Part shown: piece by piece, positions 10,566-20,128 of the stretch
Layout of the letters: each line of letters starts with the position of its first letter
Numbering within the stretch: position 1 is the first letter of the stretch
Origin: Lomentospora prolificans
Lineage: Eukaryota > Ascomycota > Sordariomycetes > Microascales > Microascaceae
Assembly: GCA_029532625.1 (NCBI GenBank)
Contig: JARFXM010000010.1
Location: forward strand, 930,001-994,000
DNA: 64,000 nt
Reading direction: 5' to 3'
The notes under the pieces: model-generated
What the model was told of the DNA's origin: nothing
Seen by the model: the letters and a program-made list of their open reading frames with translations, nothing else
The model's database searches: none
Made by a program: the position numbers and the translations under genes

Positions 10566-12338
10566 ATGAAACTGACAGCACCCATCCTTGCTGCCCTAAC
10601 GGGCCTGACCACCGCCTTACCTTTCGACTTCGTCATCCCGAACCACGAGAAGGGCAAGCTGGGCGACAAATCACAATACTCACGCCACAGCCACGTCCCA
10701 ACGGGCGTCGACTACCAAACCTTCAACTCCTACGAACGCCACTGCGACTCCTCTCTCTACGGCACACCCACCATCTGGGTCCAACACGACAAGGCAAACT
10801 TCCCCGTCAGCATATGGAGCCCCAACCAGTGGGAATACGAAGTACGCATCCAACATAACGGGCAGGGACCTGACATTCACGCCGCTAAGAGGTGGGGCTT
10901 CACAGCTGCGAGAGGCATGCGGGAGACGTGCGCCGCGTCCATGACCACGGGCGAGGAAGTCTTCAACAGCTATATGGTTGAGCCCTGGTTGGATGACGGG
11001 GAGTCGCCAGAGGACAAGGGGTACGGATTGCATTTGATTGCGCGGGTGAATCCGTGCCAGTCGGAGGAGTGCGTTGAGAGGTGGGGAGAGGATGCTGGGG
11101 AGAAGTGGTTGGATTGCGTGGTGAGGGGCACGATGAGGGGCATGTGCTGGCCTGAGCAGGTGGCTGTCATGGTCAGGGGCCCGTCCAGGGTTGAGAAACG
11201 TGATCGTGATTCTGTCCCTGCAGAAGTGTTGATGCTGGGACCTGACGATGCGGTTGTGGAAACAGGGCGAGAGAAAGGGGGCGCCAATGTTGTGCGCCAC
11301 CAGCGCGGCCCTCTTCGTACTGCAGAGGATTGGTTCGGCGAGGCGGTTGACAAAGTTGATGAACGTTTAACAAACCCTGGCATCCGGATTAGTGTTGATC
11401 GATCCGAGAAGCGAGACGAGAATGATCAATGGATCAAGCGAGTACGACAAGAGTCCAATACGGACTATCTCTCTGGCACGCGCCGCCTCGGTTCCGGCCC
11501 ATTTGGAATCGTCGGCAAACTTCCACCCCGCGAAGTCCGGGATGAAATTCAATCAGCTGGAGACATTGAACTTAGTGATTATTCTTTAAAGCTAGCACGG
11601 GACCTGGCTCAGCCACCTCCGGAGGGTACCGTAAGGATACTCCCGTTTCCGTACCCACACGATTCCGGCCTGGTCGGCGAAGACCGTCCAAGTCAGGCGA
11701 TCTCTGAAAAGCGTCAGCCTGATAGCAGAAGGCCGACAACTCTCCCACCGATTGACCCCCGCAGCTTAACTGATGAGCCGGAACGGTCTCGAAGAAATAA
11801 CCTCGATCGTAGTACGCCCGCGCCAGATTGGAAGGTCGTTGGGGACAATCATGAGCCATTCGGCCGTTCCTGGAGCAGGCCCGTCGCGTCAAACCCAGGG
11901 ATCCTCCCACAACTTTGGACACGCAGCGTCCCGGAAGCAGAGAAACAACCCATTCATTCTATCGTGGGTTCTAGCAATGGCGTACCAGGAGGGTACAAAC
12001 TACTTAACCCGGATCGCAAGCTTGGCATGGACATACTGCAGGCAAAGCAGCCCGGATTCAATCAAAGGAGGGGCGAGGGGGAAGAGGGTGGATCAACGGA
12101 CCAGCCGCAAACCACCACAAAGGAAGAAGCTCCTAAAGGCACGGAAAGAGAAGCGCTCCTAGAGGAAAGCCCAGGAGCCTCCCGTGGCTTTCGGGACTGG
12201 CTCCGCGGCGTCTGGCCTTTTGGCAAGAAAGCGGATGGAGAGGGAAAAAACGAAGAGTCTACGGGACAGGCGAAGCCGAAGAAAGATGTTGCCACGGATG
12301 CGGCAACGGATCACCCCGCGACCGACAACGGAGCATAA
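10566..12338 (+). CDS. Secreted protein of unknown function with kexin-like sites, 590 aa
   Basis: Single exon. The second ATG is chosen as start because it gives a clean signal peptide (MKLTAPILAALTGLTTALP, likely cleaved near residue 19). Residues about 20-205 look like a folded domain with six cysteines (contexts ERHCD, RETCA, NPCQS, EECVE, LDCVV, GMCWP). After about residue 205 the protein becomes polar, probably disordered, and rich in Arg, Glu, Pro and Ser. It contains three EKR dibasic sites, at roughly residues 212, 282 and 382, plus other dibasic pairs (IKR, RRL, SRR, RRN), as would suit Kex2-type processing in the Golgi. The C-terminus is Lys/Glu/Ala-rich. I do not recognise the family. 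The segments between the dibasic sites are not repeats of each other, which argues against a simple cyclic-peptide precursor. Confidence 0.8.
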   Translation: MKLTAPILAALTGLTTALPFDFVIPNHEKGKLGDKSQYSRHSHVPTGVDYQTFNSYERHCDSSLYGTPTIWVQHDKANFPVSIWSPNQWEYEVRIQHNGQGPDIHAAKRWGFTAARGMRETCAASMTTGEEVFNSYMVEPWLDDGESPEDKGYGLHLIARVNPCQSEECVERWGEDAGEKWLDCVVRGTMRGMCWPEQVAVMVRGPSRVEKRDRDSVPAEVLMLGPDDAVVETGREKGGANVVRHQRGPLRTAEDWFGEAVDKVDERLTNPGIRISVDRSEKRDENDQWIKRVRQESNTDYLSGTRRLGSGPFGIVGKLPPREVRDEIQSAGDIELSDYSLKLARDLAQPPPEGTVRILPFPYPHDSGLVGEDRPSQAISEKRQPDSRRPTTLPPIDPRSLTDEPERSRRNNLDRSTPAPDWKVVGDNHEPFGRSWSRPVASNPGILPQLWTRSVPEAEKQPIHSIVGSSNGVPGGYKLLNPDRKLGMDILQAKQPGFNQRRGEGEEGGSTDQPQTTTKEEAPKGTEREALLEESPGASRGFRDWLRGVWPFGKKADGEGKNEESTGQAKPKKDVATDAATDHPATDNGA

Positions 12339-12900
12339 GGACACGGCACATCCGGAGCAGGAGGAACACAGCGTATTGGCGTCGACAGAGGGGACACGAA
12401 ACAGAGCCAGATGGCCAGAAGGCGCCTTCCATGTCAGAGAACCGCAGAGAGCGACCTACATTTTGGAAAACCATAGATATAATTGCGCCGCTTCCCGAAT
12501 CGCTGGACTATGACGAAGATTCGCGAAGAGGAGGAAAAGGCGGAAGCCGAGAAGGAGGCATGGGGACGTCGAATGGCTCTTGGGTCGAAAATGGAGTTCT
12601 TGATTCGTGTATGATGTTTATTTTCTGTTTCCTCTCCAATTATTCGCGTATGAGCTTGCCACAATCGGCATCTGACCTTGAGTCTGTTCGATCTCGTCGA
12701 GACAAACGCCTAGGTACAGTGCTGACACACCACATCGGCCAATTCACACAGTATACACGTGATGTAACTTTTCTTCATCGCAACTGCCAATTGCAATTTT
12801 CTAAACAATTCCCATACCTTAGCTTTTTTTTGGGGACCCTGATTTTTTTTCTTCAATCCTCCCGTCCGACACGTGAAAAAGCTCCCACCATAACCGCCCG
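12339..12900. other. Intergenic with a short coding-like stretch
   Basis: Just past the stop at 12336-12338 the sequence still reads like coding DNA. One frame gives ATYILENHRYN. The frame of the upstream gene, after two stops, gives TMTKIREEEEKAEAEKEAW and reaches a stop near 12614. I could not build a convincing splice to either neighbour. From about 12700 the sequence is T-rich promoter-like DNA for the next gene. Confidence 0.35.
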
Positions 12901-14616
12901 ATGCCCGCACAACCCTCCCCCTCCGCCCATCCCTCCGCGCCCGTCACCGAAGGGGGCTCCGAACCCTACTCGCGCCTCCACATCACCCCCTTCGACGCCG
13001 ACCTCCTCAAGACCGTCGTCCCCGCCGCTTCCCTCCCCAAGGCGCGCAACATCTCCTTCCACACCCTCGAGACCTTTCCCGAGAACCGCTACGGCTTCAT
13101 CGAGCTGCCTGTCGCCGACGCCGACAAGGTGAAAAGGAAGTTTCACGGGTCGACGCTCAGAGGTCAAAAGATGCGCGTCGAGAAGGCGCGGCCCGAAAAG
13201 ATTCTCGAGCCGACGGCAGACGACGTCGAGGAGGTGAGCTCGAAGAAGCGCAAGAAGAGGTCCTCGGACGACAGAGATGGGGGCTCGAAGAAGAGGAAGC
13301 GGGATCTGAACACGGTGGAGGGCGTCATGCTGCCTGAGGGCCGAAAGGTGAAGCGAGGGTGGACTGTGACGCCGGAGGAGGCGAGGAAGGAGGCAAAGCA
13401 GAAGAAGAGGTCCAAGGATAAAGACGATAAGGAGAAGAAGAAGAGCAAGAAGATTGTCAAGTCCAAATACACGGATAAGGAGGAGTGTCTTATGAAGGTT
13501 GTGCTGCCGCCGAATGCGCCGGCTTTGGTGGATGCCAATGTTGACGAGAGGAGGAAGCGGAAGAAGAAGGGCAAGGCGCAGAGGGAGGTTGTTGTGCACG
13601 AATTCGAAAACACGACGAAATTCCCCAGCTTCATAAAGTCGACAACTCAGTCTACAGAGACCAAGCAGACTGGCCCCATACCTCTTCCCTTTGACGATCC
13701 GGTCCCCGAACCGCGCAAAGAAAAGGCTAAGAAGGAACTGATCAAGGAGGAACCCCAGAAGACGACCAAGGATGATGTGCCTAAGAAAGAAGAACCGAAG
13801 GTGGAGCCTGAGAACGACAGTGATGCCGCGTCCGAGAGCAGCGAAGACAGCAATAACGATAGTAGCAGCGACTCATCAGCCAGCGAATCGGAGACCGAAG
13901 CCGTTACCGTTGAACCTCCCTCGTCAGAGTCCGACTCCGACTCTGACTCCGACTCTGAGTCGGAAGATGAAAAGGACGAGCCCACATCTCCCGCCAACAA
14001 TACCCTCCTAAAGCCTCCCGCCGACTCCTCCCCAACTACCCGACCCAGATCCTCGGGCTCAATGAAGAATCTCTCCATTACAATCCCCCCACCACCCACC
14101 ACGCCCGCAAAGGTCCACCCCCTTGAAGCTCTCTACAAGCGCACAAAGACAGACGATACTACGCAATCCACTCCCGCCGCCGAGCCCTTTAGCTTCTTTG
14201 GCGGCGGAGGCAGCGATGACGAGGAGGAGGAAGAGGACTCCCTCCCCGTTCCCGGGAGCCAGCCCCCCATGACGCCCTTCACTAGGCAGGACTTTGAGCT
14301 GAGAAATGTCCGTAGCGCGGCCCCCACTCCGGATACTGCCCATCCTAACAGGACTCGCGGCTTCTGGGGGCCCAGCCGGGAGGATGACATCAACGAAGAG
14401 GAGGAGGAGGGGCCGACGTCTCCCCTGCGCATATCCCCTAGCCGGGAGCCTGCTGGAGCACAGGAAGAGAACAAGGATAACGGCCCAGCTACTGATTTCC
14501 AGAATTGGTTCTATGAGAATCGTAGGGACTTGAACAAGTCATGGATGAATAGGAGGAAGTCGGCAAAGAAGGAAAAGAGGCAGCGGGAGAACCGAGCGCG
14601 CGCTTCGCGGAATTAA
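12901..14616 (+). CDS. Nucleolar-type RRM protein, possibly Nop8/NOL8 family, 571 aa
   Basis: Single exon from the ATG at 12901. Residues about 20-100 form an RRM-like unit (YSRLHITPFDADLLKTVV, then NRYGFIELPVADADKVKRKF). Long Lys-rich blocks follow that look like nuclear or nucleolar localisation signals (SSKKRKKRSS, GSKKRKRD, KKRSKDKDDKEKKKSKK, ERRKRKKKGK). Next is an acidic Ser/Asp/Glu tract with SESDSDSDSDSESEDEKDE near residues 330-360. The C-terminal third has HPLEALYKRTK, then FFGGGGSDDEEEEE and a closing FYENRRDLNKSWMNRRKSAK. An N-terminal RRM, the PLEALYK motif and acidic/basic low complexity fit the Nop8/NOL8 group of 60S ribosome-assembly factors. That assignment rests on layout and remembered motifs, so moderate confidence only. 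Confidence 0.8.
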   Translation: MPAQPSPSAHPSAPVTEGGSEPYSRLHITPFDADLLKTVVPAASLPKARNISFHTLETFPENRYGFIELPVADADKVKRKFHGSTLRGQKMRVEKARPEKILEPTADDVEEVSSKKRKKRSSDDRDGGSKKRKRDLNTVEGVMLPEGRKVKRGWTVTPEEARKEAKQKKRSKDKDDKEKKKSKKIVKSKYTDKEECLMKVVLPPNAPALVDANVDERRKRKKKGKAQREVVVHEFENTTKFPSFIKSTTQSTETKQTGPIPLPFDDPVPEPRKEKAKKELIKEEPQKTTKDDVPKKEEPKVEPENDSDAASESSEDSNNDSSSDSSASESETEAVTVEPPSSESDSDSDSDSESEDEKDEPTSPANNTLLKPPADSSPTTRPRSSGSMKNLSITIPPPPTTPAKVHPLEALYKRTKTDDTTQSTPAAEPFSFFGGGGSDDEEEEEDSLPVPGSQPPMTPFTRQDFELRNVRSAAPTPDTAHPNRTRGFWGPSREDDINEEEEEGPTSPLRISPSREPAGAQEENKDNGPATDFQNWFYENRRDLNKSWMNRRKSAKKEKRQRENRARASRN

Positions 14617-15580
14617 TGTTGTTTCCCCTTATGGTGAAGTCCATAGTTTTCATGGCCCTTTCTATACACACGGGACCTCCTGCGAGCTCATAACTCATTC
14701 CCGGTTCTAATACCAAGACATGCAGACATCTGGTTTTTCTTGTAACATCCCGTGTTTTTTTTCCCCTCATCTAAATCTATGTTAGTCGTGCCATATGCCC
14801 GGACTGACCACTCTCACACACCGTAAACTCCTACCCCCGCGGAGATCTCTCCTGTGTTAAAAGTCCCGCAAGGCAGAAGAAGCCTTCTTCACATTCTGAA
14901 ATACGCATGTTGAGCCTTAGGAACTGAAGGTCATGAGAATCCCCTAGTTACTAGTCGCATACGCATGGAATCTCCGAATTTGGCTTCACTACCCCCCAAC
15001 CATTTGAGTTTAGAGCTCCCAACCCTTTAACTTTCTGGGCAGATTTGTTTCGGTCGACTAGTTAAAACTAAGAATGCCCCGTTCTATAAATCTGAGCAGG
15101 ATCAGTGCATCACCCCCGCCCCCCGCCGATCCATTCAACGTAGAAGCGCAGCTAGATCGTCGGTCTCCAGCTTACACCCAGTCGAAACTAGGCTAAGCGC
15201 CCAGCCCCCACCTGCCGCATTATCCCCCGACACAGAAAAAAACTGGCGATGGCCGAGAGGATGGCGCTCCTAGCGTGCAAGAGTGTAAGACAAGACAAGG
15301 TTGGCGCCGAAGCTTCGAGCGTAGGCGCGCCAAGGATAACGAGGCAGGCATGATGCAAGACATTGTATCATGGCCCACTTTCAGCCCCAAAGATAGAAAA
15401 GGCATGGCAGAAGTAGATCTTTGCGCAAGTCTATTTAAATGGGGGGAACATTTCTTCCAAATTGTGCTTGCCTGTGTAGGAAGCTTTCCTTTTTCCATCA
15501 CCTTTTGATTCCCTGGTCAGCTTCCCTTCTCCTTTGGCCGTGTTGCGATCTCTGGATACGTTTGAATCACTGATGCAAAC
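14617..15580. other. Intergenic, about 1 kb, no gene seen
   Basis: 3' flank of the RRM gene and upstream region of the small secreted protein. No credible reading frame or repeat recognised. Confidence 0.5.
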
Positions 15581-16232
15581 ATGAAATTTATACCGTCTTT
15601 CCTCTTGCTGGCGAAGTTCGCCATGGCAACTGCGGTACTCGCGTACAATGAGACGTATCAGCTTAGAATCCATACGTATGTCCACGCCCCAACACACTGC
15701 TTTCAAGAAGAACGTCACACTAACACAACATAATAGCAGCGAGAATTCTCCTCTCGACGGCAGGCTCATAACTTTCGATGACATTCAAGCAGCCTACGTC
15801 TCCCATACTGCGGTTCACGAGCCTACACCCATCTACTTCCGCCGGGCGCCCCCCGAGCTCTCTGCCCCAGCCCCTAACATGACCTTTATTGTGGTTCCGT
15901 CCCCTTCCACACCTCCGGTCAGCTCCAAGGCGAATAATCAATATCTCGCTCTTCAGGGACCCTCGGGGAAGAGTGAGTACCGCATCGTGGCCCTTGACAA
16001 CCCGCCCGCCGTTGGCATAGGAGCTACAATCAGCTATAATGGATGGCTCGTGAAAGAAGATGGTGGGCGCAAGTTCCTCAGGTACGCAGATGACTCTGAC
16101 GGAGCATCGCGCTGGGTATTGTCCAAGAAGTGGTGGGGATGGATTCTTTGGTGGTATGAACCTACACCGGCCAACGCGAATGACTTGGGGACGTATATAG
16201 CGGTGGATGTTGAAGTTGAGGAGGCTGAGTAA
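15581..16232 (+). CDS. Small secreted protein of unknown function, 196 aa
   Basis: Two exons: 15581-15675 and 15737-16232, with donor GTATGT and acceptor TAG (591 nt). The N-terminus MKFIPSFLLLAKFAMATAVL is a signal peptide, cleaved probably after VLA. The splice gives continuous ...YNETYQLRIHTSENSPLDG.... The mature part has beta-rich blocks (DIQAAYVSHTAVHEPTPIYF, NQYLALQGPSG, RRAPPEL) and a Trp-rich segment near the end (KKWWGWILWWYEP). It contains almost no cysteine, unlike classical effectors. The pattern, a signal peptide followed by YxLRxxT, recalls uncharacterised secreted families of filamentous fungi (DUF7907 is a candidate, not confirmed). Extracellular location is inferred from the signal peptide. 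Confidence 0.75.
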
Positions 16233-17635
16233 TGTGGATCGCGATGGGTCATGCCTTTATAACCAGTGCGCTCGGTTCGATACCGGAGGCGGTATTATCA
16301 CGTAATGACGGATTACTTTGAAACGCTTTAATATTTTAGACGTATGAGTATGGGCAGGGCTCTAAGAGTATAAGAGTAATATAATGTATCTCTTTCCCGA
16401 TTCCTTAGCACACTTTCCTAGTTGATAATGTTGAGCTTCGTCGATGGACCTCATAGTCATGATACCAGCGTACCGACTATCAAGAGCAGATCTACGACAC
16501 AAAAGGATGGGCATGAGTTGCATTTTCTGCCCTTTGTCATTTCAGCCGTGTGCTAAGTTTGCTTATACCTGATCGGGAGGTGACTCGGCACTATAATCCA
16601 TGTTACTTAAAGCGCCCCGCCCAGCCACGAGTCGTGACTCTTCTCGTCCTGAGACATTCAACACCATTAACATCATGTCGTGGTACAATAAAAGCTGGAC
16701 TTTTTGCCAGAAAGGTATTCGTAAGATGAGGCCACTGAATTGACCTGGTAATGGGGTTCTTCATATCGGGGGGTTATCTGGGGTGTGATTCTGTTTCTAG
16801 AAGTGACCACCATGGGCAGATAACCGGAGAACTGGACTAATAGTTGACAAATACGAAGTCAAGTTCCCTAGCCGGTGGTCTCTCGTTCACTAGGTAAGTG
16901 ATACGCTACTGTGGATTGGTACGTAAGAGGAGACACATCTGCCAGGATCTCGAAGGTGAAAGAACGTGAATGTATTAGCTCACCAACGATCCTTGAGAGT
17001 GGGTTTCCCAGCATGACTGCCCGGGACGCTGTTTAGGATCGACAACGCCGACATGGCACCGGACGATGTTCATCAGCCAGACCGACGAAGATTCGATTGC
17101 CTCAGCATAATGCTAATGATTCGAACACGACCCAAGATCGATTTCTTGGGTCAGATTATTCGCGGGATCCCCAAAAGATCCAGACGTGCAGTGCCAAGGC
17201 GACTGTGCGCTACAGCTCGAGTGCAACATGAGGTGGGCTTGGGCCCACAAATCAGGCAAGCTCAGGCTATAATATCTAAGTTAAGCCATGGAACATTCGA
17301 ATGTTCTCCACATTTATCATTGTTTCCAGGGTCGGCAGGAAGACCGGACGTGAAAAACGGAACCCCCCCGAGGAGGCCTTGCTGATTGACGACGGGGCTG
17401 GCGGAATACAGGGATGCTGGTCTCAAAGCGGACAACGAGTTAGGCGCCCGCTATGAACAGGGTAGAGGACGAGGGTATGTGCTTGGCGAGTGTTGGGCCG
17501 TAGATATATATTATATTATATTAAGAGGAAACTGGTCCGTCTCGTCCCCTGATTCTCCATTCCCTCAGGCAAATCTCCTTTCTAGTGACATCTTACAGAA
17601 CTGTATTACTTCCTTCCTCTTGAGCCGCCTTCACC
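16233..17635. other. Intergenic, 1.4 kb, with an AT-rich TATA region near the end
   Basis: No gene recognised. An AT stretch at about 17513-17532 (alternating TATATATTATATTATA), roughly 110 bp before the esterase ATG, is a plausible core promoter. A pyrimidine-rich leader (17560-17630) directly precedes that ATG. Confidence 0.45.
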
Positions 17636-18568
17636 ATGAACTCCTTCCGAAAGACTCTCAGCACCTTCCTCCTCACAGCTCCCCTAATTCTGTCCGCCTC
17701 GGCGACTCCTTCCCCAGGCTGTGGAACAAGCTCCACTCTTACCGATGGCAGGCAGGTAGTCACCGTCAACGGCAGGGAGCGCCAATTCATCCTGAAGCTT
17801 CCCGAAAACTATGACCACTGCCATCCCTACCGCCTCATCTTCACCTTCCACCCCTTAGGAGGTAGCGCCGAACAAATTGCCAATGGTGATGCAAACACAT
17901 TGCCTTGGTACGGCCTCCCCCCCATATCTGACAACTCTGCCATCTTTGTCTCCCCTAATGGAACCATTGGGTTTATGGACCTGTTGGGGTGGGGTAATAC
18001 TGATGGGGACGACGTTGACTTCGTTGATGCCATGCTTGATGCCATAGAGTCGGACTTGTGCGTCAACGAGGACTTGAGATTCTCTACTGGCTTCAGCGCC
18101 GGAGGTGCCATGTCGTATGCCATTGGGTGCGCCAGGGCCGAGCAATTCAGGGCCCTCGGTATCATTAGCGGCGGTAACATGTCTGGCTGCGAGGGAGGCG
18201 TTCCCACCAAGCCGATTGCCACTTACCAGCAGCATGGAACTAGAGACGAGGTACGTACCGACCTGAAAAAGGCAAAAGCAAACGATGAGATTCTCACATG
18301 TATTATGAAATGGCAGGTGCTCCCTTTCGAAGGAGTTTTACCCGTGCGAGATGCACTGGTTGAGGCCAACGGCTGTACTCCCGTGACTCCCGAGCCGGAG
18401 CCCAACGGCAGCACTGCGGCTAGGGTCGATTACGAGGGGTGTTTGGAAGGCTATCCGATGACCTGGGTTGCGTTTAATGGTACCCATATCCCTGGTTATA
18501 TAGATGAGGGTGATGATCTGCCCCTCGCGACGAAGGACATCTGGGAGTTCTTTACGCAATTCGAGTAG
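17636..18568 (+). CDS. Secreted feruloyl esterase C-like enzyme (alpha/beta hydrolase), 288 aa
   Basis: Signal peptide MNSFRKTLSTFLLTAPLILS, then Cys-Gly start of the mature enzyme. Family marks: RQFILKLPENYD, the GG loop TFHPLGGSAEQ, the nucleophile elbow TGFSAGGAMSYA (Ser within G-x-S-x-G), and the late catalytic His in FNGTHIPGY. These fit esterases of the FaeC/LpqC type that release ferulic acid from plant cell-wall polysaccharide. An intron at 18251-18316 (GTACGT...CAG) is predicted. It is 66 bp with no in-frame stop, so an unspliced reading gives a 310-aa frame. Splicing restores HGTRDEVLPFEGVLPVRDAL, which matches the usual family spacing, whereas the intron codes for Lys-rich filler (DLKKAKAND). 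Spliced join: 17636-18250, 18317-18568. No carbohydrate-binding module is present. Function is family-based. Confidence 0.85.
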   Translation: MNSFRKTLSTFLLTAPLILSASATPSPGCGTSSTLTDGRQVVTVNGRERQFILKLPENYDHCHPYRLIFTFHPLGGSAEQIANGDANTLPWYGLPPISDNSAIFVSPNGTIGFMDLLGWGNTDGDDVDFVDAMLDAIESDLCVNEDLRFSTGFSAGGAMSYAIGCARAEQFRALGIISGGNMSGCEGGVPTKPIATYQQHGTRDEVRTDLKKAKANDEILTCIMKWQVLPFEGVLPVRDALVEANGCTPVTPEPEPNGSTAARVDYEGCLEGYPMTWVAFNGTHIPGYIDEGDDLPLATKDIWEFFTQFE

Positions 18569-20128
18569 GTAAAGTAGCAGTTACTGGCGAGAAGTAATGA
18601 TTGTTGTGCTACATTCAGCGCAGAAAGCCATATCTCTCATACATCAACGCGCCTACAGTAACAATGAACCCAGCGGTACCGTAACCCTGCTGCGAAACGC
18701 TGTAGTAGCTTCCTTGGTTATAAATAATTTCTCGAGATATAGAACGGTTTATCTAGCATTGAAGATAGCTCTGCTTTCGTTATACCCTACGAGCGGACGA
18801 ACAGACTGAAGGGCTGCCTATGCGGGTCGGAGGGATGATGAGTTCTGTTCAGACGGCCATTCCTTCGTATAATAATGAGGTCTTGGACCGGTTAGTGGTG
18901 GGATTTGTTGAGCAGTTGACAATCTTGAACAAAGTTGTGGGAGTCTCTACTGAAACCCGAAGAGCCTGCTGATACTAAGTGGTGACATCTATCAACTCTG
19001 GAGCTTCAGCAAAGCCCCGAGTGTCAGATGCAACATTCTAGGGCTGGCCCGATGCTGCGTCTACTCGCTGGCATCTACTCGGGATAAGTTGCACCGGGGA
19101 ATGGCACGCTTCCTAGTCCACAACATACAGGACTTGACCAGATATACTGTACTTGGGCTTTTCTGGAGAATGGGGAGTTAGCAGACTATCCAATTGAATC
19201 TCATCCAGCTGGGCGGCTTCACATATTCTCGACGTGACGAAATGGACGAAACGTCTCATCAGCACCGTTCTCAATGTGCCTTTTGCGATCCTGCGCAATC
19301 GAGAGGATCAGATAACAGGAAACTCTTTATCACTTGGATTCATGTCTACCTTCTCCAGACGGACTTCGCCACTCACCTGAATTTCGGGATCGAGAGGCTA
19401 CTTAATCATGCCTAGCCCACGCAAGTCAAAAATTGTCAACAGGAAGAGAACCTTGGAATATTCGAGGATATCAAACATCTTCGCCTGGAAATCTCCGCCT
19501 CCAATCCGGAGAACTAGCCTCAGTGCCGAATACTGGATAACTGGATAACTACTGAAGTTCTCAATAACATAAAATCAAGATTTCATCCATAGGCGGCGTA
19601 GACGAGGGGTTTCGGCCGGTACTATAGTCCCGACGGGAGCAAGACAAAGGGGAGTATACCACACGCCACATCGATTGTCCAGTCTTCCTTCGTCACCAGT
19701 GGCTTCAATTTTATGTAGTAATCATTCTGCTTAATACTGCATTAACGCTGGTCAAATAATTCCTGAAGGATTTAGCTACAGAGTCATTAGGGTAGCCTCC
19801 GGTTGACCTTGCATCATCAATTATTGAGTCTCTACACCCCCGAGTGCATATCACGCGGTCCGTATAGTTACTTACTTTAACATGGGAATACATGTAGCAG
19901 GAAGGGGCGCCGGAATTCCCATTGGCATCTGAGATAGATGCATGGACTTGACACCTTCCTCAAAAGTATCATAGCAGATGAATAATAGGTAGCGCAAAAG
20001 GATATATATTTCTCATAGTGAACCATTAGTTTCAAAGAAAAAAAGACTTTGACGGAAATCGCGCCTAATATGTGGATTATCGTGACGTCGCTAAACTCGA
20101 ATGCATGTGATATTATAATTTCCGGCTA
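18569..20128. other. Intergenic, 1.56 kb, AT-rich, no gene seen
   Basis: Short open frames only, none with family motifs. Sequence composition becomes AT-richer from about 19400. No transposon ends or long repeats recognised by eye. Confidence 0.5.

Noticed and set aside
12853..13599. Leu/Arg-rich open frame antisense to the nucleolar RRM gene
   Set aside because: Arises from the Lys/Glu-rich codons of the real gene read backwards.
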